63,152 bases of DNA from Bordetella parapertussis (GTDB lineage: Bacteria; Acidobacteriota; Terriglobia; Bryobacterales; Bryobacteraceae), in NCBI GenBank assembly GCA_943328975.2, contig CALQCC020000025.1, forward strand, positions 1 through 63,152, read 5' to 3'. A program made the position numbers and the translations under genes. Numbering within the stretch: the first letter of the stretch is position 1; each line of letters opens with the position of its first letter. Under the pieces are notes generated by a model, which worked only from the letters and a program-made list of their open reading frames with translations, made no database searches and had not been told where the DNA came from. This document shows, piece after piece, positions 1 to 10,800 of the stretch.

Positions 1-150
1 CCCGTGCGTGACATCCGCGCCAGCGTCGGTGCGGGCTTCCTCTACCCACTGCTGGGCACTATGTCCACGCTGCCCGGACTCTCCACACGCCCCGGTTACT
101 ACGACATCGATCTCGATACCGAGACCGGTCGTATTATTGGTTTGTCGTAG
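1..150 (+). CDS. fhs: formate--tetrahydrofolate ligase, C-terminal fragment
   Basis: Frame 1 is open from the window edge to a TAG stop at 148-150 and gives the last 49 residues of a protein whose start lies outside the window. The stretch [19 protein letters not shown] is the highly conserved C-terminal signature of formate-tetrahydrofolate ligase, the ATP-dependent cytosolic enzyme that makes 10-formyl-THF from formate for one-carbon metabolism. Only this tail is visible, so the ATP-binding part cannot be checked. The gene converges on the ankyrin gene, and the two coding ends overlap by 17 bases (134-150). Confidence 0.9.
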   Translation, partial: PVRDIRASVGAGFLYPLLGTMSTLPGLSTRPGYYDIDLDTETGRIIGLS

Positions 151-1651
151 ACTTTGTGGGCGCACCCGGAGCCGGGGCTAGATCCTTGGCTTCGTGTGCT
201 CCTAGTTTTTGGAATAGCGCTACCGTGCTGTCATGCGGCACGGGGAGCGATCCAAAGCTGTTCTTCCCCATTGCCACATCCAGCGGCGTATAGCCGGCCT
301 TCGACTTCACGTCGATATTCGCGCCATGCGCCGCTAAATACTCGACGATAGAATCCGCTCCCCGATTTGCCGCTCCGTGCATGGCCGTCTCGTCACGCGA
401 ATTTCCCTGGTTGATATCGAGGCCTTGCTCCAATGCAACGCGTACGGCCTCCAGCGCTTGGCTCTCAGACCCGCTCGTATTCTTGTCGCGATAGCCAACG
501 CCAGCAGCGAACATAAAGGCAGTGTTGCCTTCCTTGGTCTTCCGTTTCGCATCAGCGCCTTTAGCCAGCAGAAGCCGCATCACTTCGGCATCGCCTGCGC
601 GCGCAGCTCGCATCAAGGGCGTGGTGCCTTCCCCGAGCGATGTATCGCCCCCGTCCATTCCACTTCGGCCCGGTAGCCGCTGGGTCAGTGCTGCGTCCGG
701 GTTGGCCCCACGATCGAGCAGCGCTCGAACGATCTCGACACTGGGCATCGGATCCAGCGCAGGCCGGCCCGGCGTTGCCGAATAGTCCTCATTGCGCATA
801 TCGATAGCCGCATAGAGAGCCGTCCGGCCCAGCACGTCGGCGAGGTTCGGATTAGCGCCGCGATCGAGCAGGAACTTCGCAAAGGTGTAATTCTTATTCA
901 TCAACCCCACTGTCAGCGCACTGGTTTTGTCCACGTCGAGTTGGTTGATATCGACTCCGGCAGCCAGCATCACTTTCGCAGTTTCGATGTCCCCTTCCCG
1001 CGCGGCGAAATGAAACGCCGCCATGCCCCCGCGCGCCATCGGCGACACGGAAGAAGCGGCGCTCAGCTTGGGCATCTTCGTTTCGTGATCGAAGGAGATC
1101 ACCTTCCAATCGGCGCCGTGATCCAAGAGCAATTTGACGACGTCGGTGTGGCGCTCGGCTGCGGCCCACATGAGCGCGGTCTGGCCCTTGTAAGCTTCTT
1201 TCACGTTCACTTCCGCGCCACGATCCAGCAAGAGTTTCACGGTGGCCGCGTTACCGGCCCGGGCAGCGGTCATCAATACGGTCTCGCCGTCGATGGTGGT
1301 CAGTGACTTGGCATCTGCTCCAGCATTCAATAACGCTTCAACCAACGCAGCGTTGCCCAGGGCAGCCGCTTCGGAAAGCGGCGAAGCGCCGAAGCGATTG
1401 GTGACTTTCGGATTCGCTCCAGCAGCCAACAGAAGCCGCACAGTATCCAGATCGTTCCAATGCGTGGCCCAATGCAGAGCCGTGGTGCCATCGGCCTGCG
1501 CCGCATTCACGTCGGCGTGCTTGGCGACCAGTGCCTTTGCGCCGGCGGCATCGCGATGTTCCACTGCGTTGGCAATATCAGAGGAAGCGGCGTTTCCCAA
1601 GCTGGCGCCTAACAGCACGGCGGAGAGCCAAAATCCAGATCGTTTCGTCAT
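134..1651 (-). CDS. secreted ankyrin-repeat protein
   Basis: This is a 505-residue protein with an N-terminal signal peptide ([21 protein letters not shown]) followed by ankyrin repeats over nearly the whole length. Typical repeat cores are [21 protein letters not shown] near residue 54, [21 protein letters not shown] and [21 protein letters not shown]. Ankyrin repeats bind proteins; no catalytic domain is visible. The start lies 3 bases after the DUF1552 stop, so it is the last gene of a three-gene operon with the DUF1592 and DUF1552 genes. This triad recurs in Acidobacteria and Planctomycetes-type genomes (family knowledge). The binding partner is unknown; a role beside the exported DUF1592/DUF1552 pair is inferred from position. 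Confidence 0.85.
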   Translation of the reverse strand: MTKRSGFWLSAVLLGASLGNAASSDIANAVEHRDAAGAKALVAKHADVNAAQADGTTALHWATHWNDLDTVRLLLAAGANPKVTNRFGASPLSEAAALGNAALVEALLNAGADAKSLTTIDGETVLMTAARAGNAATVKLLLDRGAEVNVKEAYKGQTALMWAAAERHTDVVKLLLDHGADWKVISFDHETKMPKLSAASSVSPMARGGMAAFHFAAREGDIETAKVMLAAGVDINQLDVDKTSALTVGLMNKNYTFAKFLLDRGANPNLADVLGRTALYAAIDMRNEDYSATPGRPALDPMPSVEIVRALLDRGANPDAALTQRLPGRSGMDGGDTSLGEGTTPLMRAARAGDAEVMRLLLAKGADAKRKTKEGNTAFMFAAGVGYRDKNTSGSESQALEAVRVALEQGLDINQGNSRDETAMHGAANRGADSIVEYLAAHGANIDVKSKAGYTPLDVAMGKNSFGSLPVPHDSTVALFQKLGAHEAKDLAPAPGAPTKSTTNQ

Positions 1652-1654
1652 GCC

Positions 1655-3004
1655 TTAAACCTCCAGTAAGGGACCCGTGCTGTCGCCGACAGATTCTTGT
1701 TCGATGCCCGCTTTTTGCAGGATCGTGAGCAGCAGATTCGCCATGGGTGTGTTCTCCGGGTACTTCACGTGCCGCCCACCCTTCAACTTGCCTGCTGCGC
1801 CACCAGCGACCAGCACCGGCAACGGAGAATGATTGTGGACGTTACTGTTACTCATTCCACTTCCGAAGAGGATCAGCGAGTGATCCAGCAGCGTGCCGTC
1901 CCCGTCCGGCGTGGATTTCAGCCGGTCCAATAAATGGGCAATGAGGCTGACGTGATAGGTGTTGATCTTAGTCAGATTCTCCAACCGCTCGGCGTTATTT
2001 TGGTGGTGCGATGCGGGATGGAATCCTTCGGAGATGCCCAGCATCGGGAAAGTGCGGTAGCTTACTTCGCGGGCCATCATGAAGGTTGAAATACGAGTGA
2101 TGTCAGCCTGGAAGGAAATCGCCATCAGATCGAGCATCAACTTCGAATGCGCCTGGTGATCGTCAGGGATACCGCTGGGCGAAGCGGGCACGCTCAGATC
2201 CGCGTTGCTATTCTGCTTCTCAGACAGTTGAATGCGACGTTCGATTTCGCGCACCGTTTCGAGATATTCCGAAACGCGATTCCGATCGGTCGCGCCTAAC
2301 TTTCCTTCCAGCCGCCGGACCTGATTACTGACGGCATCCAGAATACTGCGCTGTTGTTCGATGCGTGCCAAGCGCTCTTCGGCGGTGGCTCCATCACCGA
2401 ACAGGCGATCAAAGACGACGCGCGGATTGATCTCCATCGGCAACGGCGTGGTGGGCGTGCGCCAGGAGATCGTGTTCATGTACGTGCAACTGAAGCCCAC
2501 GTCGCAGGAGCCGACCAAGCCACTGAAATCTTCGGTGGCAAGTTCCAGCGAGGGCAGCGGTGTCTCCTGGCCGATCTTCAAGGCCGCCATTTGGTCAATG
2601 GTGACGCCCGCGCGAATATCCGCACCGTCGGTTCGTTTGGGATGGACGCCATTCAAGAACACCGCAGGCGAGCGAGTGTGGTCGCCACCGTTATCGCCGG
2701 GACCGCCGGGGGCGGCCATGGCATGCGCCAGATTACTGACGACGACAACGTCCTTCTTGAAAGGCTCCAGTGGACTCAGGGTTCGGGAGAGTGTCAGTGC
2801 GCCTTCGGTAGCCGGCGTCCAGTTGCTCATCACCGCGCCGTGTGGAATGAAGCACAGCCCCATGCGAACCTTCGGATTCGCCGCGGTCCTGGCCAGAGGC
2901 GTTTGCGCCGGGATCATGGAATCGAGCAGCGGCAGTGACATCGTGACGCCCAGCCCGCGTAAAAACGTCCGGCGCGGAATGTGTTTTTTGAAGATGATCC
3001 TCAT
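1655..3004 (-). CDS. DUF1552 family protein with Tat signal
   Basis: This 449-residue protein has a twin-arginine leader (IPRRTFLRGLGVTMSLPLLD, about residues 9-28), so folded export to the periplasm is likely. The remaining sequence matches the DUF1552 family: PKVRMGLCFIPHGAVMSNW near the start of the mature part, VVSNLAHAMA, and a C-terminal LILFGSGMSNSNVHNHSPLP. DUF1552 proteins are nearly always encoded beside DUF1592 cytochrome-like proteins. Their reaction is unknown, although the fold is related to sulfatase/alkaline phosphatase-like DUF1501 proteins. The start codon overlaps the stop of the upstream DUF1592 gene by 4 bases (ATGA), indicating translational coupling. Confidence 0.9.
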   Translation of the reverse strand: MRIIFKKHIPRRTFLRGLGVTMSLPLLDSMIPAQTPLARTAANPKVRMGLCFIPHGAVMSNWTPATEGALTLSRTLSPLEPFKKDVVVVSNLAHAMAAPGGPGDNGGDHTRSPAVFLNGVHPKRTDGADIRAGVTIDQMAALKIGQETPLPSLELATEDFSGLVGSCDVGFSCTYMNTISWRTPTTPLPMEINPRVVFDRLFGDGATAEERLARIEQQRSILDAVSNQVRRLEGKLGATDRNRVSEYLETVREIERRIQLSEKQNSNADLSVPASPSGIPDDHQAHSKLMLDLMAISFQADITRISTFMMAREVSYRTFPMLGISEGFHPASHHQNNAERLENLTKINTYHVSLIAHLLDRLKSTPDGDGTLLDHSLILFGSGMSNSNVHNHSPLPVLVAGGAAGKLKGGRHVKYPENTPMANLLLTILQKAGIEQESVGDSTGPLLEV

Positions 3005-5421
3005 TTGGACGGTCCTCCCTTATTGCTCGCTTGCGACTGTTTGATCTTCATCTGAAACGGTGTACTCTCGACGATGCCTTGAACCAAGCTGGAGAAGCGG
3101 AAGCCGTTAGTTCGGGCCTGATTCACGATCTTCCGAACCGTGGGCATATCGTGATAGTCGACACCCCGGCCCAACGCGTACGTCAGCATCTTCTCCGTCA
3201 TGACACCGAGAAATATCTCCGGGCGATTGGTCAGCATGCGACGCAGCGCAACCGGCCCATCTACCTTGGTGCCTTCAAACAACGTGCCCGATGGGTCGAT
3301 GTTATTACTTCCGTCCATGGTGCGCCAACGACCCGTCGCGTCGAAATTCTCCAGCGCGAAGCCCACCGGATCCATCACCTTGTGGCAGCCCGCACAGACC
3401 GTGTTCGCGCGATGCAGTTCCATGCGTTCCCGCAGAGAACGCGGCGGCGCGCCTTCCGCATTCTCGCCTAACGCGGGCACGTTGGGTGGCGGAGGCGACG
3501 GAGGAACTCCCAGAATGTTGGTCAGAATCCATTTGCCGCGCTGCACAGCAGAGGTCCGATTCGGATAAGACGTCACGGCCAGGATGCTGGCTTGACCCAG
3601 TAAGCCACGCCGCGCTTCATCGGTTACGGCCACACGCCGGAACTGACTGCCGTAGATGTTGGGGATGCCGTAGTGTCGCGCGAGGCGTTCGTTGACGAAC
3701 GTGTAGTCCGCGTTCAACAGGTCCATCGCGCTGCGATCTTCGCGAATGATGCTCTCGAAGAACAGCTTCGTCTCTTGCCGCATGGCTTGGCGCAGGTTGT
3801 CGTCGAAGTCAGGGAAGGCCTCCAGGTTCGGCGCGGTCGTTTTCAGATTGCGCAGGAACAGCCACTGTTCGGCGAAATTATCAGTGAGCGCTTCCGCGCG
3901 CGGATCGCGCAACATGCGCATTGTCTGGGCTCGCAGAACGGCGGGTTCGTGCAACTTTCCGCTGGCCGCCACAGTGAGCAGTTGGTCGTCGGGAATGCTG
4001 CTCCACAGGAAGAACGACAGCCGGGATGCCAGCGCAAGATCACTGATCCGATATGCGGTTTCGTTCGCGACATTGTCCGGATCGGCCTCGAAGCGGATGA
4101 GAAATTCGGGACTGGTCAGCAGAAGTTGCAGCGCGGATTCGATTCCCGCTTCGAAGCTGCCGCCATTATTACGCCCACGCTGAAAGAAGCTGAGGGGCGC
4201 TTCCAAGTCGGCGTCGCTCACCGGCCGGCGAAACGCCCTGCGGGTCAAGCTGGAGAGGATCGTGCGGGCGCACGGCAACTCGTCCTGAGTCTTTGCTGGG
4301 CGGCAAGTAAAGATCTGGCGGCGTGAAGGCGTATCCCCGGGACTCGTCTGTTGGAACGGGCCCTCAATACTGATGCGATCCACCGACGGATCTCCCGTGA
4401 TGTCCAAGCCATCGATCGTAGTCCGGAGGAATGGTTTCACTAAACTATCGTGCTGCGCGTTGCTCCGCAGCACCGTGTAAGCAGAAACGGTATGCACTCC
4501 GGCCTTCACGGGCAATTTGATCGACAGTCTTTGATCCAGCGCCGCGCCAAATTCGCCGGGGTTCTCCGCCATCTTGATGAAGTCCTCACGGCCACCCGCT
4601 TTGGCTGCCTGGACGCGAACCCCATCCACCGCGATTTCCATTTCGTGCGGATCTTCCATCCCGCGCAGCAGGTCAAACGTGTTCCGCCAGAGCCGGAGCT
4701 TGATCGTGTATTCGCCATCCAAGGGGAAGTTGTGTTTTTCAACAATGCCGCCGCGCGTGCCGAGGGGAAGGCCGTCCAGGTGCTGGTCTTGCGAAAGATC
4801 GGGACGGACCCGATAGACCGTGGTCGTAGGCACGATCTTCATATTTCCGACAGCCATACGGCTTACATTCCAGGAAGCCGACAGGTAGCGCTCCATCAAC
4901 GCGGGCGACATGCGTAGGACGTCAGCGCTATTGTCAAAGCCGCTGCCTTCGTCGTCCGCGGGAAGAAGAGCTGTAGCGTCGATCTCCAGCGCAAGCAAGT
5001 CGCGGACCGCGTTGGCGTACTCCGCCCGATTCAGCCGGTGCATGGAGACGCGGCCCGGATTCGGCTTAGCCGCGGCCGCACGATCCAGCGAAGTTTCAAA
5101 ATATGTCGCGAGGCTATCTAGCGCTGCGCGATCCGGACGCGGCAGGCCTTGGGGCGGCATGGATCCCACTCGCAGCTTGCGGATCACCTTCTCCCACACT
5201 TCCGGATGCGCGGACGGATCCGCGATATCGATATTTTGGAGCGAGAGTTCACCCGTACGTAGTTGGTCGCTGTGGCAACCGGTGCAATAGCGATCGATGA
5301 CGGCTTTCTGCGTGGCGGCCGGGGTTGCCGAAGGCGTGGATCGCGGCTGCGTGTGCGCGATCTCGACGCAGGCCCCCACGCCCAAGATGATCGAAAACAG
5401 AATCCAAGTACGACGTCTCAT
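3001..5421 (-). CDS. DUF1592-type multidomain cytochrome c protein (DUF1587/1595/1592/1588/1585)
   Basis: This is an 806-residue exported protein. After an N-terminal signal segment (residues 1-24) comes a cytochrome-c type heme motif CTGCH at residues 46-50. It is followed in order by DUF1587 (RLNRAEYANAVRDLL, about 130), DUF1595 (SLTRRAFRRPVSDADLE), DUF1592 (ISDLALASRLSFFLWSSIPD), DUF1588 with a second CAGCH motif, and a C-terminal DUF1585 (TEKMLTYALGRGVDYHD). The domain set is known from Planctomycetes, Verrucomicrobia and Acidobacteria. The function is unproven, but two heme motifs suggest periplasmic redox chemistry. It is first in the operon with the DUF1552 and ankyrin genes. AGAGGGTT just upstream of the ATG could act as ribosome binding site. 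Confidence 0.92.
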   Translation of the reverse strand: MRRRTWILFSIILGVGACVEIAHTQPRSTPSATPAATQKAVIDRYCTGCHSDQLRTGELSLQNIDIADPSAHPEVWEKVIRKLRVGSMPPQGLPRPDRAALDSLATYFETSLDRAAAAKPNPGRVSMHRLNRAEYANAVRDLLALEIDATALLPADDEGSGFDNSADVLRMSPALMERYLSASWNVSRMAVGNMKIVPTTTVYRVRPDLSQDQHLDGLPLGTRGGIVEKHNFPLDGEYTIKLRLWRNTFDLLRGMEDPHEMEIAVDGVRVQAAKAGGREDFIKMAENPGEFGAALDQRLSIKLPVKAGVHTVSAYTVLRSNAQHDSLVKPFLRTTIDGLDITGDPSVDRISIEGPFQQTSPGDTPSRRQIFTCRPAKTQDELPCARTILSSLTRRAFRRPVSDADLEAPLSFFQRGRNNGGSFEAGIESALQLLLTSPEFLIRFEADPDNVANETAYRISDLALASRLSFFLWSSIPDDQLLTVAASGKLHEPAVLRAQTMRMLRDPRAEALTDNFAEQWLFLRNLKTTAPNLEAFPDFDDNLRQAMRQETKLFFESIIREDRSAMDLLNADYTFVNERLARHYGIPNIYGSQFRRVAVTDEARRGLLGQASILAVTSYPNRTSAVQRGKWILTNILGVPPSPPPPNVPALGENAEGAPPRSLRERMELHRANTVCAGCHKVMDPVGFALENFDATGRWRTMDGSNNIDPSGTLFEGTKVDGPVALRRMLTNRPEIFLGVMTEKMLTYALGRGVDYHDMPTVRKIVNQARTNGFRFSSLVQGIVESTPFQMKIKQSQASNKGGPSK

Positions 5422-5572
5422 AACCCTCTAGTTGGCTCCCGGAATTGGGCTATCGGCACGCACAAGCGCACCCGTTCCCTCCACAGTCAATCGGGCTAAG
5501 TATCCTGCCAGCCCGAGTGGGAGTCAAGCCCCCGGCGGACGATACAGGCTATCAATAACGTTGATGGTCAAT

Positions 5573-6355
5573 CTAGCGGCGAACGCTGGGATCGCCGGTC
5601 GGCGGCGGAGCATGATCTTCCCTGCCCTGTGGCCCCAGCAACTCGGCGAAGATCGGCTTCAAGGCATCGGCCCACACCTGGTAGCCCGGGATCGCCGGAT
5701 GCAGCTTGTCGGCGTTCATCATTCCATCGAACAGTCGCCCGTCCCGATCCGCGAGCCTGTCGTTGACATCGAGATAGCGGACTCCCTTCCCGTCGGCGAA
5801 CTTGGCCAGATTGCGATTGATCGCGTGGATGGTCGGCATCACTGCCATGTTGTCATTACGGGGGAAGATGGCCGTTAGAATAACGATTGCCTCAGGAGCC
5901 TTCGCTCTCATCACGTTGAGGATCGCGGTCAGGCCTCGCGTGATCTCAGTTACGCTCGTCTCACCGCCACTTGCTGGGACGATATTGCCGACGTTGTTGG
6001 TGCCGGCCAGCAGCACGATGACCTTGGGATGGACGCCGTCCAGTTCGCCATTGTTGAGCCGCCACAGAATGTTCTCTACCCGGTCCGCACCCCAACCGAA
6101 ATCAGCGGCGTTCCAACCGAAAAAGTTCTGCGTCCAATTCGCCAGCAGGTCGGGATAGTCAGTGGCTCCCCAGCGCCGTGTGATCGAATCGCCCTCGAAA
6201 TAGATGTCGATGCCTCCGCGCTTTGCTTTCTCCAGCAATTGCGCGTGGGCGGTGAGCGAGTTTTGGTCGGTGCGAGGCGCTGCCTGGTCGGCCGGGCTCT
6301 GCCCGAACGCTGCGACAGCGCACACTAGAACCAACAGCGTTCTGGACGGTCTCAT
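5573..6355 (-). CDS. secreted SGNH/GDSL-family hydrolase
   Basis: A protein of 260 residues is predicted when translation starts at MRPSRTLL. I chose this start because its ATG overlaps the stop of the upstream CE15-like gene (ATGA) and it gives a clean signal peptide; an upstream in-frame ATG at 6379 would add 8 residues and spoil it. SGNH blocks are visible: FEGDSIT with the nucleophilic Ser57, the Gly of FGWGAD near residue 88, LAGTNN with Asn120, and the C-terminal DKLHPAIPGY carrying the Asp-x-x-His pair. It should act on an ester (acetyl or acyl group) of a carbohydrate or lipid outside the cytoplasm. Coupling to a glucuronoyl-esterase-like gene suggests plant-polymer de-esterification (inference). 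Confidence 0.88.
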   Translation of the reverse strand: MRPSRTLLVLVCAVAAFGQSPADQAAPRTDQNSLTAHAQLLEKAKRGGIDIYFEGDSITRRWGATDYPDLLANWTQNFFGWNAADFGWGADRVENILWRLNNGELDGVHPKVIVLLAGTNNVGNIVPASGGETSVTEITRGLTAILNVMRAKAPEAIVILTAIFPRNDNMAVMPTIHAINRNLAKFADGKGVRYLDVNDRLADRDGRLFDGMMNADKLHPAIPGYQVWADALKPIFAELLGPQGREDHAPPPTGDPSVRR

Positions 6356-7749
6356 CGCTTGAGAAGCTTGTTGGCCCACGGGATGAAGTACTTCCAGTTC
6401 GGTGCGTCGGTGTGTCCGCCGTCATGCTGCCGCCAGGCGAGTTGGCCGTTGAGCATGCTGACGTTCACCGGAGGCATCTTCTCTTTGTTGTAATCGTCGG
6501 AAGTACCCAGATCCTTGGCCCCTAACAGGCGGAACACCGGTCCGGCGGCGACCGCGGCCATGTAGCTCCCCTGATGGTCAAGCCATTTCGCATCGCCCTT
6601 CTCCGGCACGCCGTAGCTGATGAAGGTGGGACGCGGTGCGCACAACGCCAGCAACTCATGCGCGTCCACGGGAATGTCTCCCGCGTTCTTGCTGCCGAAG
6701 GTGGCCTCGGCTGCGCCGTACTTCAAAAAGTTCCCGGCCATCCAATGGTATTCGCCGGTGCCGGTGAGGTTCTCCACGGCCTCGCCCCAGTTACGACGAT
6801 GCAGCTTGGCGCCGCCTTCGCCGGAGGAACCAACCAACACCACCGCGAAGCGAGTATCGAAGGCCATCGTGACCAGCGCGGCTTTGCCGTAACGCGAAAC
6901 GCCCTCGATGCCGACTCGTTTGGAATCCACGGTCTTGTCGGTCTCCAGATAGTCCAGCGCGCGCGTGGCTCCCCAAGCCCACGCTCGCAAGGATCCCCAG
7001 TCGTCAGGCTTGCGAGGTTGGCCCTTGTTCACCAAACCGATGATGCCCTTCGTTAGGCCTGCTCCGTTGTCGGCTTGAAAACTGGTGGGATTGAGGTAGG
7101 CGTAGCCCCAACCAGCCGCAATCAACTGCTGCGTCGCGGGAGCGTCGGCCCCGGCGGCAGGTGCTGGACCCGCGCGTCCTGTGGTCGGAGTGCCAGGGAG
7201 CGTGCCGCCTCCGAACATCATCATCACCGGAACGGGACCCTTCGCGTCCGCCGGTGTGACCAGGATCATTTGAATGTTGACGTCGAGTTGCGGGTAGGAA
7301 GAATTGTCCACGTGCCCCACCAATTGCTTCCCGATTACAGGGCGTTCGCCCAGCGTGGCGTTCACCGTATTGGAGATCGTCCACGTAACCTTGGGAACGT
7401 TTTTCGGGACTCGGCCGAGGACCTCTCTTTCAAAATCTTCTACGATTTCCGGACGCCGCTGCTTCCGCCACATGTCGGCGGACGTAACTTTCTTGCCGTT
7501 CTTCAATAGCAACACGTGAGGCAGTTGCGGAAAAGGATTTGCCGTCGCCTCATCGTAGTTGGCGTGATTCGGCGCGGTCTCCGTGCCGCTGGGGCCTGGA
7601 CGCAGGGCCTTGATCCCCAACTGGTCCAGCATGTTCTTGTGGTCCTCGGCCGCAGTCTGGCCATAAACGCTCGGGACCACCATGACGAACGCGAGCAACA
7701 CCGCGGAATACCGGCTGGAACGAACCTTCACTCGGCTGAGAATGTCCAT
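6352..7749 (-). CDS. CE15 glucuronoyl esterase-like alpha/beta hydrolase
   Basis: This 465-residue secreted protein has a signal peptide at about residues 12-30. The alpha/beta-hydrolase core shows the CE15 nucleophile motif GVSRYGKAA with Ser285, a following SSGEGGAKL loop near 308-316, and a C-terminal HDGGHTDAPNW with the likely catalytic His446. CE15 enzymes cleave the ester between lignin and the 4-O-methyl-glucuronic acid of xylan; bacterial members are often broader. An insert with many Pro/Ala/Gly residues at about 185-205 precedes the catalytic core. It is translationally coupled to the SGNH hydrolase and lies just past the terminator of the first receptor gene. A purine-rich AAAGGGGAAGT precedes the ATG. 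The substrate is inferred from the family. Confidence 0.85.
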   Translation of the reverse strand: MDILSRVKVRSSRYSAVLLAFVMVVPSVYGQTAAEDHKNMLDQLGIKALRPGPSGTETAPNHANYDEATANPFPQLPHVLLLKNGKKVTSADMWRKQRRPEIVEDFEREVLGRVPKNVPKVTWTISNTVNATLGERPVIGKQLVGHVDNSSYPQLDVNIQMILVTPADAKGPVPVMMMFGGGTLPGTPTTGRAGPAPAAGADAPATQQLIAAGWGYAYLNPTSFQADNGAGLTKGIIGLVNKGQPRKPDDWGSLRAWAWGATRALDYLETDKTVDSKRVGIEGVSRYGKAALVTMAFDTRFAVVLVGSSGEGGAKLHRRNWGEAVENLTGTGEYHWMAGNFLKYGAAEATFGSKNAGDIPVDAHELLALCAPRPTFISYGVPEKGDAKWLDHQGSYMAAVAAGPVFRLLGAKDLGTSDDYNKEKMPPVNVSMLNGQLAWRQHDGGHTDAPNWKYFIPWANKLLKR

Positions 7750-7818
7750 ACTTCCCCTTTGAATTGACCCGAACTTGAGCGAGACGGCCTACGTAGTATG
7801 ACCCATTTTCGTTTTTGA

Positions 7819-7851
7819 GAAAAGAAAAGCCCCGAGCTTGCGCCCGGGGCT
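7819..7851 (-). terminator. rho-independent terminator after receptor gene 1
   Basis: On the minus strand a stem AGCCCCG/CGGGGCT with a GC-rich 10-base loop (7828-7851) is followed by TTTTCTTTTCTC. It lies 16 bases past the stop of the receptor gene starting at 11578. Two near-copies follow the next two receptor genes. Confidence 0.85.
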
Positions 7852-7867
7852 GAACTGCTAAGTGTAC

Positions 7868-10800
7868 TTAGAACGTGACGCGCGCGACGAACGTTCCCGT
7901 CCGCTGGCCGCCGACGCCGCTCAGCACACTGTAGGTGCCGAACCCGCCGCTATAGAGGCCGGTGCTGGCACCACTGGTGAACTTTGTCGGCGCCTGGGCG
8001 AAGTTTCCGGCCGTCGAGGGACTCGGCAGCAGCATCCGATTGAGGACGTTGTTGAACTCCACGCGCACGTTCAGCGTCACGCGTTCCTTGAGGCGGAAGT
8101 TGCGGCTGAAATTCATGTTCTCGCTCGGTCGGCGGATGCCCCGGAAGAAGCGGAGGTCGCTTTGATCGGCGGCCCACTGCCCGTCGGGAATATTGGTCCA
8201 CGCGGCTGGATTCAGCGCCTGCACCTTGGTCGGATCGTAGCAATGGCAGTTGATATCGAGAGGATCGGTGCGCACCGCGCCGGAGTTGTCGATCCAGTTC
8301 ACCGACCACGGATTCATGTAACTTCCGTCGGCGTTCTGCTTCAACTGCGCGCTGCCCGGACCGCGGCCCAGGAAGCGGCTGAGCGGTACCGTGCCGTTGC
8401 TGCTGGGCCGGCCCAAAACTCCCGCGCTCTGGTAAGAAACATATGCGCCCAGGCCCCAATCGGACAAGAGGTAGGACACGACGCTGTTCGCCTGCACCTT
8501 CGGAACAACATACTGCACGGTGAGGCGAAGCGTGTGCGGGATGTCGTTGCCGGAGTAGCTCTTGCCGTTGGCGCGGTTGAACACGTCGGTGGCACTAATG
8601 AGATCCAGGTTCTTCGCGAAGTTGTAGTTCATGTTGAAGCTCAGACCGCGGTTGAAGCGTTGGGTGACACTCAACTGGAAGGAGTCATACCACGTATTCC
8701 CAAGCGGAGAGCCTGCCAGGCCGCTGCTGTTGTACTGCGGATAGTCGCGCAGTGATTGCAGAACGGTTTGCGTGGTGGGAAAGCTCGAGTAAGGGAAGCC
8801 ACTGATGCCGCGGGCGGCCAGAGTCGTCCGCGTCGCCGTGTTCGCGGGCAAGCTCGAAACCAGGGCGGCGAGCAGGTTCGATTCCGCGAGGCTCGTGAAA
8901 TCGTTGAAGCCGTAGCGCCGCAACGTAGACTCACTGATAGCGTTCAGCGGAGCCAAGCCGGCTGCCGTCCACCAAACACCACGGTTGCCAACGTAGGAAG
9001 CATCCACCACCAGATTGCGGTTGATCTCGCGCTGCAAGGCGATGTTCCACTGCAACAGACGCCCCGGGCGGCCCGCGTTCCGGTCCAGAAGCTGAGGCAT
9101 GGCGATTACCGTGCCAGGGGTCTGACCGACACCTGGGTTGAAGGAGGGCCATACAGCGACGACGCTGGTCGGCATACCGTCTTTGAACAGACCGGTAATC
9201 TGGCCGGAGTTTCCCGGAAGCGCGCCTGTAGCCGCCCCGGCTGTAGAGGAACCGGACGATGTTGAGGTTGCGTTGTAAACCAAGCCGAGACCAGCGCGCA
9301 GCACCGTCTTGGTGTTGATCTGGTATGCCATGCCCAGCCGCGGTCCGTAAGCATAAGGGTAGTTAGACGCGAAGTTGCATTGGCAGGCCTGTTCAAATTG
9401 CATCGCCCCCGGCCTTCCGGATGCGGACGGATTGGGGATCGCGAGTCCGATGGAGCCGTTACGGCCATAGGACTCACGGGCGTACGTGCCAAAGTCCCAA
9501 CGCAAGCCGTAGTCGAACGTCAGCTTGCGGGTGACCTTCCATGTGTCTTGCGCGTAGATTCCGATCTGGGATTTGTTATTGCTCAAGTTAATAGGAGCGG
9601 CGATTGAATTCGCACTCATGCCGCCTAAGAGGAAGGAAGCAAACTCAAAGCCATCGAAACCCTGGTTTGTGGTTATTCCTTGCAACGAGGGCTGCTCGGT
9701 CATGTTTGCGCCGAATGTGTAGGTACCCGCCGAGGAACCGTCGATGACATTCGGGAATTTTTCGATGCGGTAGTCCACGCCGAATTTGTAGGTGTGGCTA
9801 CCAGTCACGTAGCTGGCGGAGGCGGTGCCGGAGGGACGCCGTTCAAAAGATGCGGTGGCACCGGTCTGGCCCAGGGAAGACATGCCGCCGATCTGGGCAT
9901 TGGCGTTGGCGGCAGTATTAATCCTGGGGAAGGTGCGGTTGACCAAAGCTCCCCGCAGGCCGAGCGATGTGAAGGCGTTGTAGGGCGCGTCTTGTTTTCC
10001 GTCCAGCCGGAAGTCGCTGTCATTCCAACCGATGCCGATGTGGAAGAGGAGGCGGGGCGTGATGGTGTAGTCGTAATTCAAACGCACGGTAGTGCCGGAA
10101 GAAAAGGTGGTGTTGCCGCCGGAGATCAAATTCGGAAGCGGATCGGCTCCGGAGGTGCTGGTTGGCGACCGCGTGTTCGTCTCCTGCAGATAGAACGACA
10201 GGCGTCCCTTGGATCCGATATTCTGATCGAGCTTAATCGACGGGATTTTCGAGGTGCGGCTGGTATCGTAGATCCCTGTGTAGTTGTTGGTAAGCAGGCC
10301 CTGGGCGAAATTTACGCCTTGCGGCAAGGGGACGAGAGCCAGGACTTTGACGGCGATGGGGTCGAAGAGTGAGACGGGAATCTTGTTGCCCGGGTAGGCA
10401 TCACGGACGTCATTCCGCCCCGCGACTGCCCGTTGCGTGGTCGGATCGAAGATGGCTCCACTTTGGATGGTGCGATTGAGCGAGTCCAGGGCGTTACCGC
10501 CCGACGTCGTGATCAAGCGGTTTTCGGCGGTGAGCAGGTTGCTAAAATCTCCGGCGCGATAGGCTGGCGTGGGGACGGTGCTGTTCCCGATCACCAGGTT
10601 CGCTTGCTTGAAGATCTCAATGCTAAAGAAGAAGAACGTCTTGTTTTTCCCGTCATAAAGCTTCGGGATTCTGAGGGGCCCGCCCAAGGTGAAGCCGAAG
10701 TCGGCTTGGCGGATCTTGCTGCGCAGGCCGGTGTACCGCGTGCGGGCGTTGAACCACTCATTGGTGCCGTAGTCGTAGGCGCTGCCGTGGTAGGTGTTGG

